Shown: one piece after another, positions 37,125-47,237 of the stretch | Layout: each line of letters begins with the position of its first letter | Position numbering within the stretch: the stretch's first letter is position 1 | NCBI GenBank assembly: GCA_028280305.1 | Contig: JANQMC010000059.1 | Span: forward strand, 1 to 56,258 | DNA from: Pelagibius sp. | Lineage (GTDB): Bacteria > Pseudomonadota > Alphaproteobacteria > Kiloniellales > Kiloniellaceae | Reading direction: 5' to 3' | Length of the DNA: 56,258 nucleotides | Made by a program: the position numbers and the translations under genes | The notes under the pieces: model-generated | Told to the model about the DNA's origin: nothing | What the model saw: the letters and a program-made list of their open reading frames with translations, nothing else | Databases searched by the model: none

Positions 37125-39065
37125 ATGGCTTTCCCGCCTGAATTTCTCGACGAACTGCGCAACCGCGTGACCCTTTCGGAGGTGGTGGGCCGCAAGGTGA
37201 AGCTGGTGAAGCGCGGGCGCGAGCACAGCGGCCTCTGCCCCTTTCACAACGAGAAGACGCCCTCCTTCACCGTCAGCGACGAAAAGGGCTTCTATCACTG
37301 CTTCGGCTGCGGCGCCCACGGCAGCGCCTTTGATTTCCTCATAAATTCAGAGGGTTTGAGCTTTCCCGAGGCGGTGGAACGCCTCGCCGGGCAGGCCGGG
37401 ATGACCGTGCCCCAGGACAGCCCGCAGGATCGGGCCCGGGCGGAAAAACGCGCGAGCCTGATCGACGTGCTGGAGGCCGCGACCGCCTGGTTTGAGGAGC
37501 AACTGGCCAGTCAGGCGGGGCGGGAGGCGCGCGACTACCTGGAACGGCGCGGTCTGGCGCCCCAGACCGTGGCGGCTTTCCGCCTGGGTTTTGCCCCGCG
37601 CGAACGCGGCGCCCTCGCCAAGGCCCTGCGGGCCCGGGGGATCACCGTGGATCAGCTTCTGGAAGCCGGGCTGGTCAAACGGATCGAGGGCGAAGCGCCC
37701 GGCGGCGACAATCAACTGCGCGATTACTTCTTTCACCGGGTGATCTTCCCGATCACCGACCGGCGCGGCCGGGTCATCGCCTTCGGCGGGCGGGCGCTGG
37801 GGGACTCCAAGGCCAAGTACCTGAATTCCCCGGAAACCGCGCTGTTTCACAAGGGACGGGAGCTTTACAACCTCGACCGTGCCCGCAAGGCAGCCCACGA
37901 CAGCGGCGAACTGCTGGTCACCGAGGGTTACATGGATGTGATTGCCCTGGCCGAGGGCGGTTTTCCGGCGGCGGTGGCGCCGCTGGGCACCGCCGTTACC
38001 GAGGACCAGATTGCCGCGCTCTGGCGCTTGGTGCCGGAGCCGACGCTCTGTTTCGACGGCGATGCGGCGGGGCAGCGGGCGGCCTTTCGCGCCGCCGAGC
38101 GGGCCATGCCCCTGCTGAAACCCGGCAAGAGCCTGCGCTTCGCGATGCTGCCGGCCGGTGAAGACCCGGACAGCCTGCTGCGCAGCAGCGGCGCCGCCGC
38201 CGTCCGTGCGGTTCTGGAATCGGCCCGCCCCCTGGCCGATATGGTCTGGCGCAAGGCGGCAGAAGGCCACGCGGCGGATACCCCGGAGCGCCGGGCGGCG
38301 ATCCGTAGCGCCGTGCGCGAGCAGGTGAGCGCCATCAAAGACCCAGAGTTGCGGGATGACTACCGCCAGGAGATGGACCGGCGCTTTGCCGAGGCTTACG
38401 GTTTCAGCGGCCAGCAGCGCGGCGGCGGCTGGCGTTCCGGGCGGAACGGGCCGGGCAGGGGCCAGACAGGCGGCGGCTGGCGCCCGGGGAATTGGGGTGG
38501 GGGAAATTGGGGACCCCCGATCGCCCCGGCCAAGCAGCGGGGACCGGCGGATCTGCTGAAACCGCAGCGCACCGAGCAACTGCTCCTTGCCACGCTGATC
38601 AATCACAACAAATTATTAACCGAGTTCGTTGAGGATCTGGTTGGGATCGACTTTCCCAGCGATGGGCTGAACGCCTTACGACAGGCGCTCATAGACTGCT
38701 TTGCCGGTGATCCGGAGCTTGACAGCGAAGGTGTGAAATGCCACCTCTCCAGTCAGGGGTATTCCGGGATTTTGGCTTCTTTGCTGGCCCCGGAGGTATA
38801 CGTTCACGGCAGGTTTGCCCGTCCCGACGCTTCTACGGAGGTGGCGCGGCAATCTGTGTTGCACATTTTGGGGGTGCTGCGTGAGCGTCAGGCGGCTCCC
38901 CAGCTTGCGGAGGAAACCCTGGCGCTGGCGACGGACATGACGGCGGATCAGTTGAAACGGGTCCAGGCTCGGCAGAAGCTGCGGTCCCAGGAAGAGGGTC
39001 GAAAGGTGGACTTGGACCACTTCGAGACCATGCTTCAAAGGGCGGCGGACAAAACGGACAGTTAA
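37125..39065 (+). CDS. dnaG: DNA primase
   Basis: Makes RNA primers at the replication fork. The 646-residue protein has the N-terminal zinc site (C38, H41 in LCPFHNEKTPSF, C59, C62 in HCFGCGAHG), the RNA polymerase core with TOPRIM motifs (LLVTEGYMDVIAL and CFDGDAAGQRAAFRA), and a C-terminal helicase-binding domain (about 490-646). Between core and tail is an unusually Gly/Trp/Arg-rich linker (about 425-470) with GGGW repeated. It is followed by rpoD, as in the macromolecular-synthesis operon, with rpsU missing as is usual in alphaproteobacteria. About 220 bases upstream likely hold its promoter. Confidence 0.97.
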   Translation: MAFPPEFLDELRNRVTLSEVVGRKVKLVKRGREHSGLCPFHNEKTPSFTVSDEKGFYHCFGCGAHGSAFDFLINSEGLSFPEAVERLAGQAGMTVPQDSPQDRARAEKRASLIDVLEAATAWFEEQLASQAGREARDYLERRGLAPQTVAAFRLGFAPRERGALAKALRARGITVDQLLEAGLVKRIEGEAPGGDNQLRDYFFHRVIFPITDRRGRVIAFGGRALGDSKAKYLNSPETALFHKGRELYNLDRARKAAHDSGELLVTEGYMDVIALAEGGFPAAVAPLGTAVTEDQIAALWRLVPEPTLCFDGDAAGQRAAFRAAERAMPLLKPGKSLRFAMLPAGEDPDSLLRSSGAAAVRAVLESARPLADMVWRKAAEGHAADTPERRAAIRSAVREQVSAIKDPELRDDYRQEMDRRFAEAYGFSGQQRGGGWRSGRNGPGRGQTGGGWRPGNWGGGNWGPPIAPAKQRGPADLLKPQRTEQLLLATLINHNKLLTEFVEDLVGIDFPSDGLNALRQALIDCFAGDPELDSEGVKCHLSSQGYSGILASLLAPEVYVHGRFARPDASTEVARQSVLHILGVLRERQAAPQLAEETLALATDMTADQLKRVQARQKLRSQEEGRKVDLDHFETMLQRAADKTDS

Positions 39066-39149
39066 AAACGACGGCGCGGTGGGACGGGCTTGAATGAAGC
39101 CGACCCTGCCGAAGCGCCTTGTGCAAAAAGTTTTGAGGTAATGGGCTGA

Positions 39150-41231
<2,082 letters not shown>

Positions 41232-41251
41232 GTTCCAGCACAGCCAACGTG

Positions 41252-41282
41252 AAAAAGGGCCGTCCTTGGGGCGGCCCTTTTT
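41252..41282. terminator. Bidirectional intrinsic terminator after rpoD
   Basis: Arms GGGCCG (41257-41262) and CGGCCC (41272-41277), nine-base loop, preceded by five A and followed by five T residues, 25 bases after the rpoD stop. The A-run and T-run make it symmetric. Confidence 0.92.
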
Positions 41283-41380
41283 CGTTGCGCCACCGCGGCG
41301 GCTTGTCTACCGCTTCCGGGTGTGCCGCCTTAGCCTGAGCGCATGCATGGACGACCCCTCGAAGTCCTGCGAGAGAGAGC

Positions 41381-41956
41381 ATGAACCCAGAAAACCTGAA
41401 CCTTCCGATCCTGACCGAGCGCCTTAAACTTCGACACTTCGTTCCCAGCGACTTCTCAGACTACAGCGCCTACCACTCTCTTCCGGCGGTCTACCGTTAT
41501 CTCTACGAAGCACCGCCGGAGGGCCGCGCAATGGAAGAGAAGTTCTCGAAGGTTCTAAGCGCGGCCTTCGAAGATGACGGCGACATCTTCCGCTTGGCAG
41601 TTGTGCGCAAAGACGATGACTTGCTTGTCGGCGAGGTTCTTCTGAAGCTTGCGAGCAAGGCCGCGCTGCAGGGAGAAGTCGGGTACATCTTCAATCCGGA
41701 TTTTGCCGGCAAGGGTTATGCGACCGAGGCGGTCTCCGCGATGATCGATATCGGCTTTTCCATTTTCGCCTTCCACCGAATCTTTGCGCGGCTCGATGCG
41801 GCGAACAAGGGTTCAGTCGGCGTCGTCGAGCGCCTGGGCCTGCGCCGCGAAGCGCACCTCATCCAAAACGATCGCTTTGATGGCGTCTGGGGAGATGAAT
41901 ACATCTACGCCGTCCTGGCGAGCGAATGGGCGGCGCGGGTTGATCAGACCGCCTGA
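41381..41956 (+). CDS. GNAT acetyltransferase, RimJ/RimL type
   Basis: A 191-residue acetyltransferase of the ribosomal-protein/aminoglycoside-type group: TERLKLRHFVPSDFSDYSAYHSLPAVYRYLYEAPPEGR, then GYIFNPDFAGKGYATEAVSAMIDIGFSIFAFHRIFARLDAANKGSVGVVERLGLRREAHLIQNDRFDGVWGDEYIYAVLASEW, a well-conserved pattern. These proteins often N-acetylate protein termini or small amines. It sits after the rpoD terminator with its own spacer, so it is separately transcribed. The ATG follows GAGAGAGAGC about five bases away. Confidence 0.9.
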   Translation: MNPENLNLPILTERLKLRHFVPSDFSDYSAYHSLPAVYRYLYEAPPEGRAMEEKFSKVLSAAFEDDGDIFRLAVVRKDDDLLVGEVLLKLASKAALQGEVGYIFNPDFAGKGYATEAVSAMIDIGFSIFAFHRIFARLDAANKGSVGVVERLGLRREAHLIQNDRFDGVWGDEYIYAVLASEWAARVDQTA

Positions 41957-42034
41957 CAACCGGGCTACCGATGAAGCACATCCGCGTAGCCTTTTTCGTT
42001 GCTTCGCCGCAGGGGCACGTTAGCCTTCTTACCT

Positions 42035-42928
42035 ATGGAATTCGTTTTTCTCGGCACCGGCTGTCCGGTGGTCTCGACGGAGCGCTACGGCCCCGCGCAG
42101 CTTGTCCTGAGTGAAGGGACGGCGGTGCTGGTCGACTGCGGCTCCGGCGTGACGCAGCGCCTTGTCGCCGCCGGCACCATGGGGCGCGATCTCGACGCGC
42201 TGCTGCTGACCCACCTGCATTCCGACCATCTGGTCGATCTATACCAGCTCATCGTCTCCTCCTGGCACCAGGGCCGGGACCGGCCGCTGCCGATCTACGG
42301 GCCGCCGGGTACCAGGCGCTACGTCGAGGGGTTGATGGCGCTTTGGGAACCGGAGCTGAGCCAGCGCATTGCCCATGAAAAGCGTCCTTCGACGGCGGCC
42401 CTGGAAACTGCGGTGACGGAGATCGCCGCCGAAGAGGTTCTGAGCATCGGCGCAGTCCGGGTGACAGTGGTGCCGGTCGATCACCAGCCGGTGCGCCATG
42501 CCTTTGGCTTCATCTTCGAAAGTGGTGGCCGAAAGCTGGCCATCTCCGGCGATACGCGGCGCTGCCCGGCGCTGATCGAAGCCGCTAAGGGGTCCGATCT
42601 GCTGGTGCATGAGGTCTTCGTGCACCGGGAGATGCCGGTGGTCGAAGGGCTGCGCTCCGCCGAGACCGTCGCCAACGTCGCCGGCTATCACACGCTTTCC
42701 AGCGAGGTCGGCAAGATCGCGGCGGAAGCCGAAGTGGCCTGTCTCGCGCTCACCCACTTCGTACCGCCGGCCTGCGACCGCCAGACCTTGCTCGATGAAG
42801 TGGCGGCTGACTTCGCCGGGCCGCTGGTGCTGGGCGAGGACCTCATGCGCATCGACATCAGCCGGGGCAGCGTCAGCCACGCCGGCGCGGTCCTCGGTCT
42901 GGGCGCAGTTATCAAGCGAAGCCATTGA
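42035..42928 (+). CDS. Metallo-beta-lactamase-fold hydrolase, RNase Z-like
   Basis: A 297-residue protein of the RNase Z/AtsA-type beta-lactamase-fold branch. It has the zinc-binding motif THLHSDHLVDLYQL, a later single His in VVPVDHQPVRHAFGF, SGDTRRCPALIEAAKGSDLLVHEVF and a terminal His in LALTHFVPP. The N-terminal VFLGTGCPVVSTERYGPAQLVL suits arylsulfatase- or tRNase Z-like enzymes. Without the exosite, true tRNase Z activity is doubtful; a phosphodiester or ester hydrolase is likely. I chose the ATG at 42035 (MEFVFLGTGCP) since homologues start there. Substrate unknown. Confidence 0.87.
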   Translation: MEFVFLGTGCPVVSTERYGPAQLVLSEGTAVLVDCGSGVTQRLVAAGTMGRDLDALLLTHLHSDHLVDLYQLIVSSWHQGRDRPLPIYGPPGTRRYVEGLMALWEPELSQRIAHEKRPSTAALETAVTEIAAEEVLSIGAVRVTVVPVDHQPVRHAFGFIFESGGRKLAISGDTRRCPALIEAAKGSDLLVHEVFVHREMPVVEGLRSAETVANVAGYHTLSSEVGKIAAEAEVACLALTHFVPPACDRQTLLDEVAADFAGPLVLGEDLMRIDISRGSVSHAGAVLGLGAVIKRSH

Positions 42929-42985
42929 TTTGTCACGCCGGACTCACGACTTTAAGATGAGCAACACACTATCGGATCACCCGAC

Positions 42986-44176
42986 ATGAGCGCGCAGGTA
43001 AAACCCTGGGATCAGCTGGACGGCGACGTCCTGGCCAAGGCGATGGTTATCCAGAACTGGCTTATCGGTGAAGCACGGTTTCTGGAGGACCCGGACGACG
43101 CGGTGCAGGGCTTTGTCCAGCACCTGCTCGATGCCGGGGTTCCGCTCGACCGCTTCACCAGCGCCATCCCGACGCTTCACGCCGTGCGCAGCGGCCTGGG
43201 CCGCCATTGGGTGCGCGGCAAGGGTATCGAGGTTCTGGAGTTCCCCTGGGACAGCGACGAGGTTTACGAGGTCAGCCCTTATGCCGAGGCTCATCGTACC
43301 CGCGACTGGGTTGTTTTCCGTCTTGCCGAAATCGACGACTCCGCCTTCGGCATCGTTCCCGATCTGCGGGCTGAGGGCTACACTCACTATATCTGCATGC
43401 CGGTTTTCTTCCGAGACGGCACCGAGGGTGGCCTCACCTTCGCCACGCGCCATCCAGATGGCTTCAGCGCCGGGGACCTCGCCATTCTGCGCGCTATCGA
43501 AAACGCGGTGGCACTGATTCTCGATGTCAACCGGGTCTGGATCCTCCTGCACGAGACTCTGCGCATGTATGTCGGTGAGGAGCCTCAGGCCCGGATTCTC
43601 TCGGGCCAGGTGCGGCGCGGCGATGTCGTGCCCATGCGCGCGGCCATTGTCTTTGCCGACATGCGCGGTTTTACCGGCCTGTCTTCGGCCCTGGATGTCG
43701 ATGAAACCGTGGTGCTGTTGAACCGCTACTTCGACTGTGTGGTGCCGCCCATCGAAGAGGCTGGTGGAGAGGTTTTGAAGTACATCGGCGACGGCGTGCT
43801 GGCGATCTTCGGCGCCGGTGACGACGCGGCGGCGGCCTGTGCCAAGGCGCTGGCGGCGGCGCAGGACATCGCCCGCCGGGTCACGGAGGACCAGGCTGAT
43901 CTTCCGCCGGGGCAGCGTTTCGATATCAAGCTGGCGCTCCATTTCGGCGATGTCGCTTACGGCAACATCGGCTCCGGTGCGCGGCTGGACTATACGGTGG
44001 TAGGGCGCGGCGTCAACCTGGCCAGCCGCCTGGCCGATCTCTCCGGCCGGCTCGACCAACGCCTGCTGGTGTCGTCGGACGTCGCAAAGTTGTTGCCCGA
44101 GCAACCTTTCGAGAACTGCGGCCGCCACAGCCTGCGCGGTATTGCCGAACCCCAGGATGTTTTCCGATCCGCCTAG
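42986..44176 (+). CDS. Class III adenylate/guanylate cyclase with N-terminal sensor domain
   Basis: A 396-residue soluble cyclase. The C-terminal catalytic domain (about 218-396) has the metal-binding Asp residues in IVFADMRGFTGLSS and YIGDGVLAIF, an adenine-selecting Lys in EVLKYIGDG, and LDYTVVGRGVNLASRL with the adenine-type Asp and transition-state Asn/Arg. This favours ATP over GTP, an inference from the residues. The first 200 residues are a GAF-like or related sensor region of unknown ligand, without membrane segments. Such cyclases are abundant in alphaproteobacteria. It starts 57 bases after the beta-lactamase-fold gene, and two inverted repeats follow its stop. Confidence 0.92.
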   Translation: MSAQVKPWDQLDGDVLAKAMVIQNWLIGEARFLEDPDDAVQGFVQHLLDAGVPLDRFTSAIPTLHAVRSGLGRHWVRGKGIEVLEFPWDSDEVYEVSPYAEAHRTRDWVVFRLAEIDDSAFGIVPDLRAEGYTHYICMPVFFRDGTEGGLTFATRHPDGFSAGDLAILRAIENAVALILDVNRVWILLHETLRMYVGEEPQARILSGQVRRGDVVPMRAAIVFADMRGFTGLSSALDVDETVVLLNRYFDCVVPPIEEAGGEVLKYIGDGVLAIFGAGDDAAAACAKALAAAQDIARRVTEDQADLPPGQRFDIKLALHFGDVAYGNIGSGARLDYTVVGRGVNLASRLADLSGRLDQRLLVSSDVAKLLPEQPFENCGRHSLRGIAEPQDVFRSA

Positions 44177-44203
44177 AGTTCGTGTTCACGAACTCCAGGT
44201 TTT
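44176..44203 (+). terminator. Hairpin at the end of the cyclase gene
   Basis: Arms GAGTTCGTG (44176-44184) and CACGAACTC (44187-44195), two-base centre, then CAGGTTTTG. It begins at the cyclase stop codon. The T-tract is short, so this is a probable but not certain terminator. Confidence 0.55.
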
Positions 44204-44222
44204 GTGAAGTCTTTCGGCACCG

Positions 44223-44287
44223 GCCCGCTCCCCTTCCCGGCCACCCAATGAAATTATCCTAGTGGGTGGCCGGGAAGGGGAGCGGGC
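44223..44287. repeat. Perfect 25-bp inverted repeat between convergent genes
   Basis: Left arm 44223-44247 and right arm 44263-44287 are perfect reverse complements, around a 15-base AT-rich centre. The arms are GC-rich (GCCCGCTCCCC... and ...GGGGAGCGGGC). No T-tract follows on either strand. It lies between the cyclase and the converging RlpA-like gene, so it may terminate both, or be a miniature palindromic element. Confidence 0.9.
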
Positions 44288-44317
44288 TGGAACCGCCTCG
44301 ACGCAAGTCGAGATGAT

Positions 44318-44899
44318 TCAAAGCGCTTCCGCCAGCACCTCGACGCGAACCTGGGCGAGGCCGCTGCTGATAAAGCCGAGCTTCTCGGCCGCCGCGCGGG
44401 ACAGGTCGATGACGCGTCCTTTGATGAAAGGACCGCGGTCGTTGACCGTGACGATCACCGAACGCTTGCTGTCCAGATGTGTCACCCGCAAGCGCGTGCC
44501 GAACGGCAGATCAGGATGGGCGGCGGTCAGGGCGTTCATATCGAAGCGGCTGCCGCTGGCGGTCAGGCGGCCGTGAAAGCGTCTGCCGTACCAGGAGGCG
44601 GTGCCGGTAAAGCTGGCGCGCACCTGCTCGCGTTCCGGCATTCCGGCGCCTTCAGGGTCGGCCGCCTCTGGAAGAGCGGAGGGGGGCAGGGCGGCGAGCG
44701 AACTGCCATCAGCCGGTTGGGGAGGGGAGGCCGGTGTTACCGTGTCCGTCGCGGCCCGGCCGCCGCTGTTCATCGGGGCGGCCTCGCCGTTGCCCTTCGG
44801 CGGCGCGGTCGCACAGCCGGCGAGCAGGCCCAGCGTCGCCAGGCAGGCGAAAGCCAGGCACAGGGCCTGCCCTGAGGCGAAGTGGCGCGCGGTGTTCAT
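44318..44899 (-). CDS. rlpA: RlpA-like septal ring lipoprotein (double-psi beta-barrel)
   Basis: A 193-residue envelope lipoprotein. It has a lipobox (LGLLAGCA, Cys 29), a Pro/Gly/Ala-rich linker (30-95) and a double-psi beta-barrel domain (about 97-190) with GTASWYGRRFHGRLTASGSRFD, LPFGTRLRVTHLDS, VIVTVNDRGPFIKGRVIDLSRAAAEKLGF. RlpA proteins cleave or bind glycan strands lacking stem peptides at the septum. No C-terminal SPOR domain is present, so localisation through denuded glycan may differ from that of longer RlpA proteins. The glycine-zipper lipoprotein gene lies 51 bases upstream. Confidence 0.9.
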   Translation of the reverse strand: MNTARHFASGQALCLAFACLATLGLLAGCATAPPKGNGEAAPMNSGGRAATDTVTPASPPQPADGSSLAALPPSALPEAADPEGAGMPEREQVRASFTGTASWYGRRFHGRLTASGSRFDMNALTAAHPDLPFGTRLRVTHLDSKRSVIVTVNDRGPFIKGRVIDLSRAAAEKLGFISSGLAQVRVEVLAEAL

Positions 44900-44950
44900 C
44901 CTGGGATGCGAAGAAGCGTTCCGACAGCCGTTCGGCTGTGCCCCGGCGTC

Positions 44951-45190
44951 CTACTCCCAGAAAGGCTTGCCGAGGTCGATGGTGTCTTCGTCGGTCACCG
45001 CGCCGGTCAGGCCGCCCGCGGCTGCGCCGATCACTGCGCCCTGAACGATGGTCAGCCCTGTTACCGCGCCGACAACAGCGCCGGCACCGGCACCGATTCC
45101 GGCGCCGCTCAAGGCCCGGTCGCCAGTGGAAGAACCGCAGGCCGAAAGGGCAAGTGCGGCGGTCATCATCACAACAGATAAACGAATCAT
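44951..45190 (-). CDS. Small glycine-zipper lipoprotein
   Basis: A 79-residue protein with a signal peptide and lipobox (ALALSACGSS, Cys 18), then a glycine-zipper 2TM-type domain (GAGIGAGAGAVVGAVTGLTIVQGAVIGAAAGGLTGAVT) and a short acidic tail. Such proteins sit in the outer membrane or periplasm and are envelope-associated, functions poorly defined. The ATG at 45190 is preceded by AGAGGAACC at a good distance; longer frames upstream add residues before the signal peptide. Probably co-transcribed with the RlpA-like gene. Confidence 0.82.
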   Translation of the reverse strand: MIRLSVVMMTAALALSACGSSTGDRALSGAGIGAGAGAVVGAVTGLTIVQGAVIGAAAGGLTGAVTDEDTIDLGKPFWE

Positions 45191-45588
45191 TTGGGTTCCT
45201 CTTTCTGAAACGCCTTTTGCGAAGTCCAGATTGCCCCTCATTGGCCCCTGGATGATCATATAGGCGGTGCGAACTTGGGCTTGCTATGTCAAAACTGTGC
45301 TCTTACAACGTTGGCGGGGATGATTTATTCCAGTTCCGGGTAGTATTCTCTATCTAATGAGAGAACTACTGGTCGTGTCGGTTTCCTGATCCGTGGATCT
45401 TGAAGGTGTTGATGCCGCGGGAAGCCGGACCGGAAGTGCTTGAGTAATAATAAGAAGAGCTGATTTGGCAGCTCAGGCTGGTAGGGAGACTTAAGGCCCT
45501 TGCGACCACTTCGAACGAACCGCCTTGCGGCATCTTTCCTCCGCGGCATTGCCGTTCCTTCACTGTCACCGCGCGGCAGCACCCCAGG
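45191..45588. other. 398-base divergent intergenic region
   Basis: This gap separates the glycine-zipper lipoprotein and the CHAP-domain gene. I see no supported coding frame on either strand: the long minus-strand frame across it is the shadow of the CHAP gene. An imperfect dyad of TTCTCT and AGAGAA lies near 45349-45366. Divergent promoters are expected but could not be placed. Confidence 0.4.
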
Positions 45589-46290
45589 ATGATTCAGCGT
45601 TTCCTCGCTTTTGGCGCTCTGGCGCTGCTGAGCGCCTGTGCGCTGCCCCAGGCACAGACGGTTGCCGAGCCCGCGCCCCGCGCCGCCGATGATCAGGGCT
45701 ATGTGAGTCTGGCTGCCGGGCCCGAGGTGGCCGGAGGCACGCAGCTGGCGACCCTGCCCGCCGGCGAGGCCCCAGACATCCGCCCCCCCGACGCCCGGGG
45801 CCGCGGCCTGCAGAGCAGCTTTGCGGCGCTGCCACGCCTGCCTCTGCCGACCCGCCCGCGCCCGGCCATTATCTCCGCCGGACGGCATCTGGAATGCGTG
45901 CCTTACACCCGCAAGCTTTCCGCCCTGCAGATCCGCGGCAATGCCTGGACCTGGTGGGGTAAGGCCAAGGACCGGTATCGCCGTGGCGCCATCCCGCAGG
46001 CCGGCGCGGTGATGGTGCTGAGCAAGACCCGCCGCCTGCGCTACGGGCATCTGGCCTATGTGGCCGAGGTGATGAACGAGCGGGAGGTTCTGGTGCATCA
46101 GGCCAATTGGCTGAACCGGGGCCGCATTCACCGCTATACCCCGGTGCGCGACGTCTCGGAGAACAACGACTGGTCGGTGGTGCAGGTCTGGTACACACCC
46201 GGCCAGCGCTACGGCAGCGGCCGTTACCCGATCCAGGGCTTCATCTATCCCAACGAGCACAACCTGGATATCCGGCAAGCCTCGAATTAG
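45589..46290 (+). CDS. CHAP-domain amidase/peptidase lipoprotein
   Basis: A 233-residue envelope protein with signal peptide and lipobox (LLSACALP, Cys 17), a Pro/Ala-rich linker, and a C-terminal CHAP domain with catalytic Cys in HLECVPYTRKL (103) and His in YGHLAYVAEV (154). CHAP enzymes cleave peptidoglycan peptides, often at cell division. The domain follows the alphaproteobacterial pattern with GNAWTWWGKAKDRYRRGAIPQAGAVMVL. It stands beside RlpA- and glycine-zipper-type lipoproteins, giving a short cell-wall cluster. A ribosome binding site is weak (CCCAGG just before the ATG). Confidence 0.88.
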   Translation: MIQRFLAFGALALLSACALPQAQTVAEPAPRAADDQGYVSLAAGPEVAGGTQLATLPAGEAPDIRPPDARGRGLQSSFAALPRLPLPTRPRPAIISAGRHLECVPYTRKLSALQIRGNAWTWWGKAKDRYRRGAIPQAGAVMVLSKTRRLRYGHLAYVAEVMNEREVLVHQANWLNRGRIHRYTPVRDVSENNDWSVVQVWYTPGQRYGSGRYPIQGFIYPNEHNLDIRQASN

Positions 46291-46367
46291 GGGGCCTCTC
46301 AATGGGGCGTTTTCGCTTTTTGCGGCAAATGGCTTGATCTATGGCTGCCCGGCGGCACAATGGCGCC

Positions 46368-46443
46368 GGGCCCGTAGTTCAGCGGTTAGAACCCACCGCT
46401 CATAACGGTGTTGTCGCAGGTTCGAATCCTGCCGGGCCCACCA
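46368..46443 (+). tRNA. tRNA with CAU anticodon, probably tRNA-Ile2 (lysidine type)
   Basis: A complete cloverleaf of 76 bases including an encoded CCA: acceptor arms GGGCCCG/CGGGCCC, anticodon stem CACCG/CGGTG with loop CTCATAA (CAT at 46401-46403) and a T-loop GTTCGAATC. The CAU anticodon allows elongator Met, initiator Met or lysidine-modified Ile. The 5' G-C pair excludes the usual initiator (which has an unpaired first base), and the short D-loop (AGCGGTTA) resembles tRNA-Ile2 more than elongator Met. A minus-strand reading frame over it is an artefact. Confidence 0.9.
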
Positions 46444-46727
46444 ATCCCATAAGGTTGCTGTGTTGACGGTGCCTGCCTTCAGGCCGGCGTGGCAGGGCAT
46501 CTAACTCAATACCAGTGGACGTCACCGGGCTCACGTTCAGATGGCCTTGTAGGCGTGGTCGGTTTTCCCCTGTGGCTGTCAATTGAGACGCTCGGCCACT
46601 GCCTTCCGGCCCCGCCGCCATTTACTAATCCAGTTTGTTTGGGCGTATCTTGAGACAGGTGTTTATCGGATGAAGCAAGACCAGCCCGGCCCCTGCGCAG
46701 GCAGCATAAGAAGCTCTTTACCGTCTC
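46444..46727. other. 284-base spacer after the tRNA, no supported gene
   Basis: No tRNA fragment duplicated as an attachment site was found by eye and no integrase is nearby. Short frames here, including one on the minus strand that reads across the tRNA (ending GPAGFEPATTPL), are spurious. The stretch marks the passage from envelope genes to the zinc-related cluster. Confidence 0.5.
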
Positions 46728-47237
46728 TCAAAGCTGTGTCGGGTTCGGCGCGTCACCGTAGACGTCCTTCGGATCAAAGGATTTCCGTGACTCGGTGAAC
46801 ACGAGCCGAGCAGGTCCACCAGGAAGGTCGCCGAGCTCTATTGACCGATAGAAGCAGGATCGGTAGCCGACATGACAACTGGCACCCGAACCAGCGACTC
46901 GCACGCGCAGCCAGACGGCGCCCTGGTCGTCGTCGATACGCATCGCGACAACCTCTTGGACGAGGCCGCTGGTTGAGCCCTTGCGCCAGAGGCGCTGGCG
47001 GCTCCGGCTCCAGTAATGCGCTTCACCGGTCGCGATCGTTTTCTGTAGAGCTTCGCCATCCATGTAGCCGAGCATCAGCACTTCGCCCGTGTTGACGTCG
47101 GTCGTGATGCAGGGGATCAGTCCGTCGCCATCGAACTTGGGTGCCAGGGAGAGGCCTTCTTCGACCTGTTCGACCGTCGTACGGGCGGCGAAGGCGGCGG
47201 TCGTCGGACCAGACTTTTCAGGCGCCATTGGAGCCAC
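46728..47237 (-). CDS. hisI: HisI paralogue (phosphoribosyl-AMP cyclohydrolase-like), altered metal site
   Basis: A 169-residue protein matching HisI ([61 protein letters not shown]). Normal HisI opens the purine ring of PR-AMP using Zn held by three Cys. Here two of them remain, C121 and C128 in [15 protein letters not shown], but the first, in the usual DCDxD motif, is replaced: the sequence reads IDDDQG (102-106), so Cys becomes Asp and the last Asp becomes Gly. It overlaps folE by 20 bases and lies in a zinc-limitation cluster, as other HisI paralogues next to COG0523 genes do, so it is probably a zinc-sparing copy. A normal hisI should exist elsewhere. Confidence 0.88.
   Translation of the reverse strand: MAPMAPEKSGPTTAAFAARTTVEQVEEGLSLAPKFDGDGLIPCITTDVNTGEVLMLGYMDGEALQKTIATGEAHYWSRSRQRLWRKGSTSGLVQEVVAMRIDDDQGAVWLRVRVAGSGASCHVGYRSCFYRSIELGDLPGGPARLVFTESRKSFDPKDVYGDAPNPTQL

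Noticed and set aside
44176..44195. LexA-type operator in the GTTC-containing palindrome after the cyclase
   Set aside because: Spacing does not match the alphaproteobacterial GTTC-N7-GTTC pattern and the site is at a gene end, so a terminator hairpin is more likely.
46400..46621. Minus-strand frame ending in GPAGFEPATTPL
   Set aside because: This peptide is a well-known artefact of reading a tRNA gene on the opposite strand; it overlaps the tRNA at 46368-46443.
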